The translations under genes and the position numbers were made by a program. A stretch of 64,000 nt of DNA from a virus: positions 1 to 64,000 of IMG/VR virus record IMGVR_UViG_3300034039_000011; one strand, written 5' to 3'. Shown piece by piece: positions 17,476 to 26,615 of this stretch (its first letter is position 1; each line of letters opens with the position of its first letter). Below the pieces are notes generated by a model. The model worked only from the letters and a program-made list of their open reading frames with translations. It was not told where the DNA came from and did not search any database.

Positions 17476-18714
17476 ATGGCAATTAGAAAAACAACACATG
17501 TATTAAAGCATAGTACAATACCAAATAGAGCATTACCCTCATCATTATTGACAGGCGAACCAATTGTTAATACTGCTGAAGGTATTGTTTATTTTTCGGG
17601 AGTATCATCTTCAACAAATGAATGGGTGCCTTCAGGTGTTAACCCAAATTTTTTTGAGGTAGGTTCTAATTTATATGATTTATCATTAAGAAATAGAATT
17701 ATTAAATATGAAGGACAATCAGGATCTGCATTAGTTGATAAAATATTAGTAGGAACTAGTAGTGGATTTACTTTAGTAGATAAATCTACATTAGTATCAT
17801 CATTGGATACTTATGTTACTGGTGCAACTTATGATCAAGCAACAGACACATTAACATTGTCTTTTAATCAAGGAAAACCTGATATTAATGTTACAGGAAT
17901 TACTGATTATTATGTTACTGGTGCTACCTTAATTGGAAGTACTGTATATTTTAATAGAAATGATACATTATCAGCTTTTACATTAGATTTAAGTTCATTA
18001 GATGTAAATGACACTTATGTTAGCGGAATGACTTATTCTCCAAGTCAATTGACGCTATCAAGAACTGAAGGAGAACCAGACCTTACTGTTATTATTGATA
18101 CTTTTACTGGTGCAACAGTACAAGATTTAACACAAGGAAGAGTTGTGTTTGTTGGAACAAACGGAAAGCTAATTGACCAAGCTGGATTTACATATGATTC
18201 AACAACAAAAACATTATCAACGCCCACAGATGGGGCAATGAATGTTGGTACTGGAGGGTTGATTGTTGGTTCTGGTGGTGATCCTGATACTCCTGGTGTT
18301 GGAGATGTTGTTATTCATGGTAATTTAACTGTTTTTGGTGATTCTGTAAAATCATTTACTAATGAATTATATGCAGAAGATCCCAGAATTACTTTAAACT
18401 ATAATCCTACAGGAGACACTTCTAATTCTTCTGTAAATTCAGGAATTGTTATACAAGATGGTTCAGGTGTTGCTGGTTCTGATGTTGTATTTGCTATTGT
18501 TAGGGGAGCTAATTTAACTGGTACAACAACATCTACTATACCTGATATTTCAGAATATACAGGAACTACAGGCTATGGAAACAGAGTATTTATTACTGAA
18601 TTAAATGATATAGTAATAAGAAGTACAGATTCATTTGATGATGGAACTGCTGGTAGTGTTAATGGAGTTAGAGTGTTGGCTGAATTTGATATATTGGATG
18701 GCGGAACATATTAA
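17476..18714 (+). CDS. Tail fibre protein
   Basis: A 412-residue protein. The N-terminus (LKHSTIPNRALPSSLLTGEP, then IVNTAEGIVYF) is the short domain seen in many phage fibres as 'LKRS...G..P....L..GELALNTADGKLY', thought to attach the fibre to the virion. The body has repeats of the type YVTGATYDQATDTLTLSFN and YVSGMTYSPSQLTLSRTEG, each about 45-50 residues, ending in a Gly/Asp/Thr-rich part and a C-terminal ~150-residue domain. It is a paralogue of the next gene (same N-terminal motif, same 'Y-x-T/S-G-x-T' repeat). It probably forms a trimeric receptor-binding or connector fibre. Confidence 0.8.
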   Translation: MAIRKTTHVLKHSTIPNRALPSSLLTGEPIVNTAEGIVYFSGVSSSTNEWVPSGVNPNFFEVGSNLYDLSLRNRIIKYEGQSGSALVDKILVGTSSGFTLVDKSTLVSSLDTYVTGATYDQATDTLTLSFNQGKPDINVTGITDYYVTGATLIGSTVYFNRNDTLSAFTLDLSSLDVNDTYVSGMTYSPSQLTLSRTEGEPDLTVIIDTFTGATVQDLTQGRVVFVGTNGKLIDQAGFTYDSTTKTLSTPTDGAMNVGTGGLIVGSGGDPDTPGVGDVVIHGNLTVFGDSVKSFTNELYAEDPRITLNYNPTGDTSNSSVNSGIVIQDGSGVAGSDVVFAIVRGANLTGTTTSTIPDISEYTGTTGYGNRVFITELNDIVIRSTDSFDDGTAGSVNGVRVLAEFDILDGGTY

Positions 18715-18740
18715 TTGTTAGTGTAAAATTTTAATAACAC

Positions 18741-18757
18741 AGCCTATATAGGCTTTT
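18741..18757 (+). terminator. Palindromic terminator-like site
   Basis: AGCCTATATAGGCT is a perfect 14-bp palindrome followed by TTTTT. It lies 27 bp past the upstream fibre stop and 21 bp before the next fibre ATG. The stem is short, so it may attenuate rather than stop transcription. Confidence 0.45.
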
Positions 18758-18777
18758 TTAAATATCCATATAGATAT

Positions 18778-19614
18778 ATGGCTAATCGTAAAAGTAGATT
18801 TATTTTAAAGAGGTCAAATGTACCTGGAAAAGTACCGACATTATCTGATTTGATTACTGGTGAATTAGCATTAAATACAGCAGATGCTAAATTATATACC
18901 GAATCAACATCACAAGGTGCAATTGTTGAAATTGGATGGGATAAAGTATCGAAGTCAGGAGATACAATGTCAGGACAATTGGTTGCCCCATCGTTTTCAG
19001 CAAACACATATTATGGTGATGGGTCAAATCTTACAGGAATTGAAGATTCTTATTTAACTGGTGGAACATTTTCATCAAACGGAACGTTAACATTAACTTT
19101 AAACAACTCAAAACCTGATGTTAATATAAATTTAAGTGGAATTAAAAGATTATCATTTAATTCACAGCAAGCATTTCAAGTAAGTACCACTACAGCATAT
19201 TTTACAACTTCATCAATGTCATTTATTGCATTTGATGGTACAGGAAATTCAAGTGAGAGATGTTCTTTTGAATTTATTGTCCCGACAGACTATGTATCAG
19301 GTGGAACTTTTTATATTATATACATGACACAAGCGACAACAGAAAACATTAAATTTGAAATTGATATAACATCTGTAAATATTGGAGATTCGGCTGCAAA
19401 CCTGACAGAAACGGGTCTATATGTTGTTGTGCCAGGCTCATCATCTGATTATATATTACAAGAATCACCACAAATATCCCCAGTAACAACTAATTTCACA
19501 CCAAATAAAATAACATCTGTTACATTAATTAGACTTGCAGGAGATACAGAAGATAATTATAATGGAACTGCTTATGTATGGGGGATTATATTTGAATATT
19601 ATGGAATAATGTAA
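18778..19614 (+). CDS. Tail fibre protein, paralogue of upstream gene
   Basis: A 278-residue protein whose N-terminus (LKRSNVPGKVPTLSDLITGE, then LALNTADAKLYTE) fits the fibre attachment motif better than its neighbour. Residues ~75-120 carry the spacer 'FSANTYYGDGSNLTGIEDSY' and one repeat (YLTGGTFSSNGTLTLTLNN). The C-terminal ~155 residues form a distinct beta-rich domain (from RLSFNSQQAFQV) that may be a receptor-binding head. Together with the neighbours it forms a fibre cluster of four genes, suggesting a branched or multi-protein fibre. Confidence 0.8.
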   Translation: MANRKSRFILKRSNVPGKVPTLSDLITGELALNTADAKLYTESTSQGAIVEIGWDKVSKSGDTMSGQLVAPSFSANTYYGDGSNLTGIEDSYLTGGTFSSNGTLTLTLNNSKPDVNINLSGIKRLSFNSQQAFQVSTTTAYFTTSSMSFIAFDGTGNSSERCSFEFIVPTDYVSGGTFYIIYMTQATTENIKFEIDITSVNIGDSAANLTETGLYVVVPGSSSDYILQESPQISPVTTNFTPNKITSVTLIRLAGDTEDNYNGTAYVWGIIFEYYGIM

Positions 19615-19631
19615 TTAAATAAATTGATTAA

Positions 19632-20204
19632 ATGGGAGAATTAAAAATTAAAAATCATATAATTAATGGTGATTTAACAAAAATAAAAAATGTTTCACCA
19701 TCAGATTATTTTTTACAATTAAGTGGTGGGACTATAACTGGTGATTTATCTATTAATGGAAATTTAACTGTTAATGAAATTAGTGAAACAAAAAAAATAT
19801 GTTCATTATATAATTATGGATTAAATTATACAGTTAATTTTCCAGCAAAAAATGTATGGGTAGCACCAAACGTTACATATAACCAAAAATTTTTATTTAA
19901 TTTTTCAGTAAGTGGAAACAGTATTACATACACTCATCAAACAACTGATTATTTTTTAATAATTTTAAGTGGAAATATTGAAAGAAATACTGAAAATGTT
20001 GATGTTTCAATGGGTATTTCAATAAATGATTCTATTCCTTCAATGGGTTATGTCTTTAAAAAATTAACTCATAAAGTTTCATTTACCATAACATCTATTT
20101 ATCAATTAAATCAGAATGATGTTATTAAAATGGCATTAATGAGTGCAACAAATAATTCAAGTGTAATAATAAACGATGTTGACATAAACATAATAAAAAT
20201 TTAA
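19632..20204 (+). CDS. Fibre/tip protein with jelly-roll-like C-terminus
   Basis: A 190-residue protein. The N-terminal part has the fibre signature FLQLSGGTITGDLSINGNLT at ~27-46. The remaining ~130 residues are strand-rich (VWVAPNVTYNQKFLFNFSVS and VDVSMGISINDSIPSMGYVF), which resembles the small jelly-roll domains that tip many phage fibres. It follows its neighbour by 17 bp and precedes the next gene by 3 bp. It is probably the distal subunit of the fibre. Confidence 0.65.
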   Translation: MGELKIKNHIINGDLTKIKNVSPSDYFLQLSGGTITGDLSINGNLTVNEISETKKICSLYNYGLNYTVNFPAKNVWVAPNVTYNQKFLFNFSVSGNSITYTHQTTDYFLIILSGNIERNTENVDVSMGISINDSIPSMGYVFKKLTHKVSFTITSIYQLNQNDVIKMALMSATNNSSVIINDVDINIIKI

Positions 20205-20207
20205 AAC

Positions 20208-20918
20208 ATGGGACAAATATTAGGTAAATTAAAAACACCAAATAATAAAATATTCAATGAAACAGATGTTGTTAACCCAGATTATATTGCTGTGAGTGGT
20301 ACAACATTAGATACCACATTATATGATGACATTACATCAATTGAAAATTGGGATAAATATGGTGAATTGGCATGTACGGATTATTTTCAAATAAGAGATA
20401 ATATCATTGATATAATGACTGATTTAAGATGGAGTGGGTTAACATCTAATGAAAAATATATTGCAATAAAATATTATGCAAGAGAAAAAGACGTGGATAT
20501 AAATACATCAGACACCGATAAAGTAATGTTTTTAATGGGTGAAGGTTATTCATATGATGATGCTGTGGCATATGTTAAAAAATCTTATGTAATACATAGA
20601 GAAAAATTAATTGAATCTTGTATGTCAAGAGCAAATTCACATAAGTTAATTGAAGTAGTTTCAACATATTTGGATTTAAATGATGCATCAGATTTAATAA
20701 ACGTAACTTATAAATTATTTGAATTATATAAAACACAAGCGATTTTTGGTATAAGCGGTGGTGATGGACAAGAAGGTATATTTGATTTTGTACTAAGTTA
20801 TCCAGGAACATCATTTGAATTTAGTGGTTTAGAACAACAAAATTATACCCTTAAAACTGGAACGTGGGATGATTTTAAAACTGATATAATGTCAATAATA
20901 AAATATGGAATATATTAA
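20208..20918 (+). CDS. Unknown structural-block protein
   Basis: A 236-residue, mainly helical acidic protein packed 3 bp after the fibre-tip gene and 2 bp before the next gene. The region GLTSNEKYIAIKYYAREKDV followed by long helices has no family I recognise. A Gly-rich loop (GISGGDGQEGIFDF) near residue 185 precedes a beta end. Its place between fibres and sheath suggests a fibre chaperone, a connector or a virion protein, but nothing in the sequence chooses among these. Confidence 0.5.
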   Translation: MGQILGKLKTPNNKIFNETDVVNPDYIAVSGTTLDTTLYDDITSIENWDKYGELACTDYFQIRDNIIDIMTDLRWSGLTSNEKYIAIKYYAREKDVDINTSDTDKVMFLMGEGYSYDDAVAYVKKSYVIHREKLIESCMSRANSHKLIEVVSTYLDLNDASDLINVTYKLFELYKTQAIFGISGGDGQEGIFDFVLSYPGTSFEFSGLEQQNYTLKTGTWDDFKTDIMSIIKYGIY

Positions 20919-20920
20919 TT

Positions 20921-21169
20921 ATGGCTAAAGTTAATTTCACAATTGATGAACTTGTTTATAACACTGTTTTAAGCGGTGTAAACATATATTATTATGGTGA
21001 ATTAAAAACCATTGATTACGTAAAAGTAGTGAAACACACAAGACAAATAAGTGTTCATTGTACTGATGGTTCTATTTTTTTAGTTAATCAAGATGAGGCT
21101 TTTGATTTTGAAGTAAATAATGAAAAAATAAATAAAATTCCAAATAAGAAAAAATTAAAAGGAAAATAA
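20921..21169 (+). CDS. Small unknown protein of the fibre operon
   Basis: An 82-residue protein with strands in the first 60 residues and a very basic tail (KIPNKKKLKGK). It starts 2 bp after the preceding gene and ends the fibre unit, since the sheath gene has its own promoter motif. The tail could bind nucleic acid or an acidic partner. No family recognised. Confidence 0.45.
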   Translation: MAKVNFTIDELVYNTVLSGVNIYYYGELKTIDYVKVVKHTRQISVHCTDGSIFLVNQDEAFDFEVNNEKINKIPNKKKLKGK

Positions 21170-21202
21170 TTTTATAAAAAATGTAATTACCAAAAAAAAA
21201 CA

Positions 21203-21218
21203 CTATTTATATTATGGA
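21203..21218 (+). promoter_or_regulatory. Candidate late promoter of the tail sheath gene
   Basis: CTATTTATATTATGGA lies ~71 bp before the sheath ATG within a 119-bp A/T-rich gap. It is the best example of the motif shared with 11519 and 15364. The sheath gene has only an AAAATTAAAATATA leader in place of a Shine-Dalgarno sequence. Confidence 0.5.
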
Positions 21219-21288
21219 AAGTAAAACCCATATTAAATATAATTTAATATATATTTTTGAATAATAATTACAATAAAATTAAAATATA

Positions 21289-24135
21289 ATGGCATCAAAC
21301 AAAGTATTTATTAGTCCTGGAGTATATACTTCTGAAAAAGACTTAACTTTTGTAACAAGAAACGTAGGTGTAACAACATTAGGATTAGTTGGAGAAACTG
21401 TTAAAGGTCCAGCTTTTCAACCTATATTTATAACAAATTATGATGAATTTGTTTCATATTTTGGTGGATTAAATCCTGAATTAATTAAAGATAATGGCGC
21501 ACCAAGATATGAATTGTCATATATTGCAAAAGAATATTTAAAAGAATCTAATCAATTATTTGTAACAAGAGTTCTTGGTTTGTCTGGTTATGACGCTGGA
21601 TATGCTTGGGCTATTACATTAGATGCTGATTTGGATACTACAACAACTGCTACAACTCAAACTATAACATACAACGGTACACCAAATTTAATTGAATTTA
21701 CCGCATCAACAACAGGATTTTTAAATATTGTTATTAATGATCCGTTAGCCCAAACTTTATATAATAATGGTGTTCTTGATTTAACAGAAATAATCAATTC
21801 TTTTCTTGGTGATAATATAACAACTTCACCAGTATTTGATAAATTAAATGAAAATTCATGTGATTTTAGTGGTGTTTCACTAAATATGGATATTGTATCC
21901 TATGGATTGGACAGCAATAACAATATAACTGGAGCCACTACTGGTGTTACCACTTATTATAGCGGTTCTTGTTATTCTGATGTGGAAGACAGAGTTGTGG
22001 CATTGTTGCGTTCAAGAGGTCGTTATGATGGTAATGAACAATTATTTTTCAATTGTACTGGTAACACTATTGGTATTGATCCTATAAATGGTGAAATGTA
22101 TAGAAATCCATTAGGTTCATTTAATATTACAGGAACATCTTATTTTGATGGTGCTTTTTCAATAAATGTATCTTTGGATAAAACTAAAAGAAATTATATA
22201 TCAAGAGTTTTAGGTAAGAAGGCATTAGACAAAAATACACCTTTATTTGTTGAAGAAATATATGAAAACATGTTTCAAGATTTAATTGATAGTGGAAAAA
22301 TTAGAGGTGTCAATTCAACATTAGTATATTATGGTAAAGAATTTAGCAATTATAAACAAAGATATAAAGAAGCTAATACACCATATATTGTATCAGAGGT
22401 TCGTGGTAATAAAGTTATTAAATTGTTTAGATTTAAAACAATTACCGATGGAGATGCTGCTAACAAAGAATTTAAAATTTCAATCACTAATATTAAACCT
22501 GATGAAAAATTATTTGATGTTGAAATTAGAGCATTCAATGATACTGATGCCAATAAAGTAGTTTTAGAAAAATTTGTTAAATGTAATCTTGATCCTTCTA
22601 CAGAAAATTACATTGGTAGAAAGATTGGAACTATAGATGGTTCATACCCTTCAAAATCTAAATATGTTTTGGTTGAATTTAACAGTAATGATGATATTTC
22701 AGACGCTTTCCCAGCAGGTTTCTTGGGTTATCCAATGAGAGACTATCAAATTGGTGGAAATGGAAATGTGTCATATCCTGAATTACAATACAAAACAACA
22801 TATTCTCAATTTGAGAAAAAAAGAAAAGTTTATTTAGGAATTTCAGATACTGTTGGAATAGACCAAGATTTCTTTGATTATAAAGGATTACCTAATACAA
22901 ATGATGCTTTATCTTGGACAGCTTATACAAAAGGTTTCCATATGGACATTACCGCAACAGGAGTTACTGTTGAAGATAGTGAAATTGTTATAAACTCAAC
23001 TGGTGGAACAATAAATGTTATATATTCTTTTGATGTTGGTAATGCTGAATTTAAAAATGAATTTGATTTAATTGGAACAGATTATGAAAAAATTGAAGCA
23101 AGAAAATTCACATTAGTTCCTTATGGTGGTTTCGATGGTTGGGATGTTTATAGAACAAGAAGAACTAATTTAAATAAATATAAAATAAATGGTTCTTCAG
23201 GTATTTTAGGATTAACAAATGGAACTTTTGATAATTATGTTATGAGTGATGGTACACAAGGCATAAATTCTGATTACTATGCTTATCTTGAAGCTATCAG
23301 AACTTTTGAGAATCCTAATGAAACCAATATAAACGTATTTGCAACACCTGGCATTGATTTATTAGACAATTCAGATTTGGTTAATGAAACAATAGAAATG
23401 ATTGAAGAAAAACGTGGAGATTCAATTTACTTACCTACATTACCAGATACTGATAGTAGTGGAAATCCGTTAATGCCTGAAGATGTTGTATCAATTATTG
23501 AGGGAGAATTTGATTCAAACTATACCGCTGTATATTATCCCTGGATACAAATAAACGATACTGAAAATAATCAATACTTATGGATACCCCCAACAAGGGA
23601 TGTAGTTAGAAATTTAGCATTGACTGATAATAAAGCATTCCCCTGGTTCGCTTCCGCAGGTGTTGATAGAGGTAAAGTTAATGCGGTTAATGTAAGATTG
23701 AAACTTAACCTTGACGATACCGATACCTTATATGAAAATAGAATTAATCCGCTTGTTAGATTTAATACTGAAGGTATCGTTATAATGGGTAACAAAAACA
23801 TGCAAATTAAAGAAAGTGCATTAAATAGAATAAATGTTAGAAGATTATTATTGCAAGCAAGAAAACTTATATCAGCAGTTTCAATTAGATTACTATTCGA
23901 CCAAAATGATGATGTGGTAAGAAATCAATTCTTAACCCTTGTTACACCAATACTTGAAAATATTAGAGCTGAAAGAGGTTTGTCTGATTTTAGAATTGAA
24001 TTGGATAACAGCCCTGAATCAATAGATAGAAGAGAATTGTGTGGTAAAATATTTATTAAACCCACATCTTCATTAGAATACATATGTATCGAATTTAATG
24101 TATTGAATACTGGAGCAAGTTTTGAAGATGTTTAA
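21289..24135 (+). CDS. Contractile tail sheath protein (gp18-like)
   Basis: A 948-residue protein that should polymerise around the tail tube and contract at infection. The N-terminus (VFISPGVYTSEKD, then VGVTTLGLVGETVKGPAFQP) and the following segment (YFGGLNPELI, then LFVTRVLG) are typical of sheath proteins, as is the C-terminal domain (RINVRRLLLQARKLISAVSI; FLTLVTPILENIRAERGLSD; RELCGKIFIKPTSSLEYI). It is much longer than T4 gp18 (about 660), the extra length being the central variable domains (~130-620) expected on the outer surface. It stands as its own unit between a promoter motif and a strong terminator, consistent with very high expression. Confidence 0.95.
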   Translation: MASNKVFISPGVYTSEKDLTFVTRNVGVTTLGLVGETVKGPAFQPIFITNYDEFVSYFGGLNPELIKDNGAPRYELSYIAKEYLKESNQLFVTRVLGLSGYDAGYAWAITLDADLDTTTTATTQTITYNGTPNLIEFTASTTGFLNIVINDPLAQTLYNNGVLDLTEIINSFLGDNITTSPVFDKLNENSCDFSGVSLNMDIVSYGLDSNNNITGATTGVTTYYSGSCYSDVEDRVVALLRSRGRYDGNEQLFFNCTGNTIGIDPINGEMYRNPLGSFNITGTSYFDGAFSINVSLDKTKRNYISRVLGKKALDKNTPLFVEEIYENMFQDLIDSGKIRGVNSTLVYYGKEFSNYKQRYKEANTPYIVSEVRGNKVIKLFRFKTITDGDAANKEFKISITNIKPDEKLFDVEIRAFNDTDANKVVLEKFVKCNLDPSTENYIGRKIGTIDGSYPSKSKYVLVEFNSNDDISDAFPAGFLGYPMRDYQIGGNGNVSYPELQYKTTYSQFEKKRKVYLGISDTVGIDQDFFDYKGLPNTNDALSWTAYTKGFHMDITATGVTVEDSEIVINSTGGTINVIYSFDVGNAEFKNEFDLIGTDYEKIEARKFTLVPYGGFDGWDVYRTRRTNLNKYKINGSSGILGLTNGTFDNYVMSDGTQGINSDYYAYLEAIRTFENPNETNINVFATPGIDLLDNSDLVNETIEMIEEKRGDSIYLPTLPDTDSSGNPLMPEDVVSIIEGEFDSNYTAVYYPWIQINDTENNQYLWIPPTRDVVRNLALTDNKAFPWFASAGVDRGKVNAVNVRLKLNLDDTDTLYENRINPLVRFNTEGIVIMGNKNMQIKESALNRINVRRLLLQARKLISAVSIRLLFDQNDDVVRNQFLTLVTPILENIRAERGLSDFRIELDNSPESIDRRELCGKIFIKPTSSLEYICIEFNVLNTGASFEDV

Positions 24136-24146
24136 AAATGAATAAG

Positions 24147-24190
24147 ATAATTTCCCAGCATATATTATATGTTGGGAAATTATTTTTTTA
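24147..24190 (+). terminator. Strong terminator after the sheath gene
   Basis: ATAATTTCCCA (24147-24157) pairs perfectly with TGGGAAATTAT (24173-24183). The stem continues through a G-T wobble and five more pairs to a tiny loop, and is followed by a T run to 24189. It begins 12 bp after the sheath stop. Confidence 0.9.
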
Positions 24191-24207
24191 TTTAAAATTA
24201 AAAATAA

Positions 24208-25290
24208 ATGAAAAAAATTTTCATAACCGATTCACAATTAAAACATATTATTGAGAAAAAAAGAAATAAAAAAATTGTAATAACCGATTCTCAATTAAAA
24301 TATGTTATTGAAAATTTAAAAAAGAAAAAACAAATCAATGAAGAGGTTGTTGAAGAAGGTTTAAAGGAATTTGCTCTTGCTGGGTTAATGACATTGGCTT
24401 CTCTTACCAATATTGCACAAGTAAAAGATAAAAATATCTCACAAGATAAATTGAAAGCTGCCGAATATGTTCAAAAAAGATTAGAAAAGGGTGATTTAGA
24501 CGGTGATGGAGTTAAAGATTTAAAGGAATATTTTGATAAGTTACATATTGAAATGAATGAAGATAATTTAAAAAAATTAAAAAGTGCTGATGTTGATAAA
24601 CTTGTAACAATTAAAACAACTGATGAGGATAGAGCTAAAAAATTAATAGAAAAAGGATATGTTTTATCTGATGTTAAAATTGATAGAGATACAACGTTTG
24701 AAGATATTGGTGGTGGTGGATTGGTTGAAGTATCTTCTTTAATAGACATTTCTAATGATGGGTTTAAAACTGGTTCTTATGAGCTTTCAGAAAAGACTAA
24801 ACAAGAACTTGATAGTATTATAAAAAATGTTAAAGAACTTAATGGGGAAATAAATAATTTATATATAGAATCTTCTACTGATAAAGAACCAATTAAAATA
24901 GGAAACGAAAAATTGGCTAAATTAAGAGCAAATGCAGTTAAAGATTATATATTAAATTCTGGAGTTAAAGTTAATAATATTGAAATTAAAACTTTACCTG
25001 AACAAGGTCCAGACATTTATACCAAAACAATGAGTAAAGAAGAACGTGAGCAAGCAAGGAAAGAAACTAAAAAATATAGATATGTTAAAGTAAATATGGA
25101 TTTTTCATATAATGTTGCAAATATAGGTCCAGAGAAAAAAATTAAAGATGTTGTAGAAAAAGCCACTTTTTATCTAATTAAAAAATCGGAACATAAACCA
25201 GAAATTAAAAAAGACAATGTTAAAATAAAAATTAAAAACTGTAAAATTAAAACAAAAACTGGTAAAGATATACCTTGTCCAGTATTCTAA
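24208..25290 (+). CDS. OmpA-like domain protein with duplicated N-terminal ITDSQL motif
   Basis: A 360-residue protein. Residues ~185-310 look like an OmpA C-terminal, peptidoglycan-binding-type domain: GSYELSEKTKQELDSIIKNV, a strand with ESSTDKEP, then GNEKLAKLRANAVKDYILNS. The expected 'GHTD' is changed to 'SSTD', so cell-wall binding is uncertain. The N-terminus holds two tandem copies of KKI(F/V)ITDSQLK(H/Y)(I/V)IE, a short motif that opens several proteins in related phages and may be a targeting or maturation signal. A calcium-loop-like DLDGDGVKDLKE is near residue 98. There is no signal peptide. It may be a virion protein that meets peptidoglycan or the host envelope. An IS607-type element lies directly downstream. 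Confidence 0.6.
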   Translation: MKKIFITDSQLKHIIEKKRNKKIVITDSQLKYVIENLKKKKQINEEVVEEGLKEFALAGLMTLASLTNIAQVKDKNISQDKLKAAEYVQKRLEKGDLDGDGVKDLKEYFDKLHIEMNEDNLKKLKSADVDKLVTIKTTDEDRAKKLIEKGYVLSDVKIDRDTTFEDIGGGGLVEVSSLIDISNDGFKTGSYELSEKTKQELDSIIKNVKELNGEINNLYIESSTDKEPIKIGNEKLAKLRANAVKDYILNSGVKVNNIEIKTLPEQGPDIYTKTMSKEEREQARKETKKYRYVKVNMDFSYNVANIGPEKKIKDVVEKATFYLIKKSEHKPEIKKDNVKIKIKNCKIKTKTGKDIPCPVF

Positions 25291-25316
25291 AATACAAAAT
25301 TCAACAAATTAAATAA

Positions 25317-26615
25317 TTAATCATAAAAAACATAATTTAAAACCATGCTTTTTGATGTTGAATTTTGCTGAAAAACATTAAATGAATGTTTACATTCATT
25401 TAATGAAACTCGATATTTCAATTTCAAGTTTTTTATTTCAATAAAGAATTTATTCCAATCTGTATATTTGGTGACCATTTCCTTCCATTGGTGTTTCACC
25501 AACAGTTTTGGATAAAATCCCTTATTGTTTTTCTTTATTCTATATTCATAACCTCTTCTTGCGATTTCTATCGAAGCATTAACTGCATCTGTATAGTCAT
25601 ACATTAAATTACCAATAAAACTCGAATATGCTGGATTAACTGAATATAGCTTAATTCCTAAAATGTTTAATCTTTTTGTTAAGTTATCGATAAACAAATT
25701 TCTTTTCCAAAGATTTTCATTCTTTCTGTTTGATATTTTAATTGTTGAAGAACCTTTAAAATGTAAATCTTCAATAAAAACTGTTTTACATTTAAATTGT
25801 TTGGCTATTAAAGATATAGATTTTGATATTTCAAATGTTTCAAACTTCAATTTGTTTTGAAAGTATTTCATTCTATTTGAATTGGAACTTAACTTTTCAT
25901 TCATTATTTTATCGAATATTGGTTTCAAGCTAAATTCTCGTGCATAAATTACTTTTTCATTTTCTAAAACAGAAATACCAATTGTATCTGGGTTTAAGTC
26001 TATACCTAAGTATCTATTTTCATTTAATTTAATCGGTTCTTGTTTAAATTCTTCAAAACTTATGTAAATATAGTTTAAGTCAAGTTTTATTGAATATGTA
26101 TATCCTTTTTGTCCCTGTTTAACTTCATTAAGTTGCTGAAGTTTAAATAACTCTTTCTTTATATTGTTTCTTAAATTAGGTAATTGTAGTTCGATATGTT
26201 TATTTCTGTTTAATTTAAAGATGATTTGGTTGTTTTTAATTACATCTAATTTAAATGACCTATTTCCTTGTTTAAGTTCTTCGCCTTGAATATTTATAGG
26301 ACATAATCTTTTAAGTTGATAATCTTCTTTAGATATTTTATTTTTTAGTCTATTGATTAGATTATGTTTACCACCAAAAATAACTTTTTCATTTTTAAAC
26401 CTTGTTTGTATTGCTTTACCATCTTTAATAGCACACTGAATTAACCATGAATTAAGTAAGTTAATGTTGTTCAATGATTTAGTTAACTTTCTTATATCCT
26501 TTTCTGTTTTGCCTTCAAGAAAACGATTATAGCTATACCTAACAACATTAGAATATTGTTTAAGTATAGAAGTTAAATCTTCAGTAGTTTTATATGGTAA
26601 TTTAATTGTTTTCAC
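25317..26615 (-). CDS. tnpB: TnpB-family protein lacking the zinc ribbon
   Basis: A 432-residue RuvC-type protein of the TnpB family, whose members are RNA-guided DNA nucleases encoded by IS200/605 and IS607 elements. RuvC I is visible near residue 208 (YLGIDLNPDTIGISV), RuvC II near 283 (CKTVFIEDLHFKG) and RuvC III near 342 (YDYTDAVNASIEIARRG), so all three acidic residues are present. The CxxC...CxxC zinc ribbon between II and III is absent, replaced by NPAYSSFIGNL. The start overlaps the end of tnpA by 14 bp, suggesting translational coupling. A perfect hairpin lies inside the 3' end of the gene. Nuclease activity is plausible but unproven. Confidence 0.88.
   Translation of the reverse strand: MKTIKLPYKTTEDLTSILKQYSNVVRYSYNRFLEGKTEKDIRKLTKSLNNINLLNSWLIQCAIKDGKAIQTRFKNEKVIFGGKHNLINRLKNKISKEDYQLKRLCPINIQGEELKQGNRSFKLDVIKNNQIIFKLNRNKHIELQLPNLRNNIKKELFKLQQLNEVKQGQKGYTYSIKLDLNYIYISFEEFKQEPIKLNENRYLGIDLNPDTIGISVLENEKVIYAREFSLKPIFDKIMNEKLSSNSNRMKYFQNKLKFETFEISKSISLIAKQFKCKTVFIEDLHFKGSSTIKISNRKNENLWKRNLFIDNLTKRLNILGIKLYSVNPAYSSFIGNLMYDYTDAVNASIEIARRGYEYRIKKNNKGFYPKLLVKHQWKEMVTKYTDWNKFFIEIKNLKLKYRVSLNECKHSFNVFQQNSTSKSMVLNYVFYD
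25376..25405 (-). ncRNA. 13-bp hairpin in 3' end of tnpB, possible guide-RNA part
   Basis: CATTAAATGAATG (25376-25388) and CATTCATTTAATG (25393-25405) form a perfect 13-bp stem with a 4-base loop, inside the tnpB coding region about 60 bp before its stop. TnpB guide RNAs (omegaRNA) arise from the 3' end of tnpB and the element end, so the hairpin could be part of one. It might also simply be an mRNA-stabilising stem or a site used in transposition. Confidence 0.35.

Noticed and set aside
18741-18754. Palindrome AGCCTATATAGGCT as a recombination or attachment site
   Set aside because: It is a single copy, followed by a T run and placed between two fibre genes, so a weak terminator explains it better.
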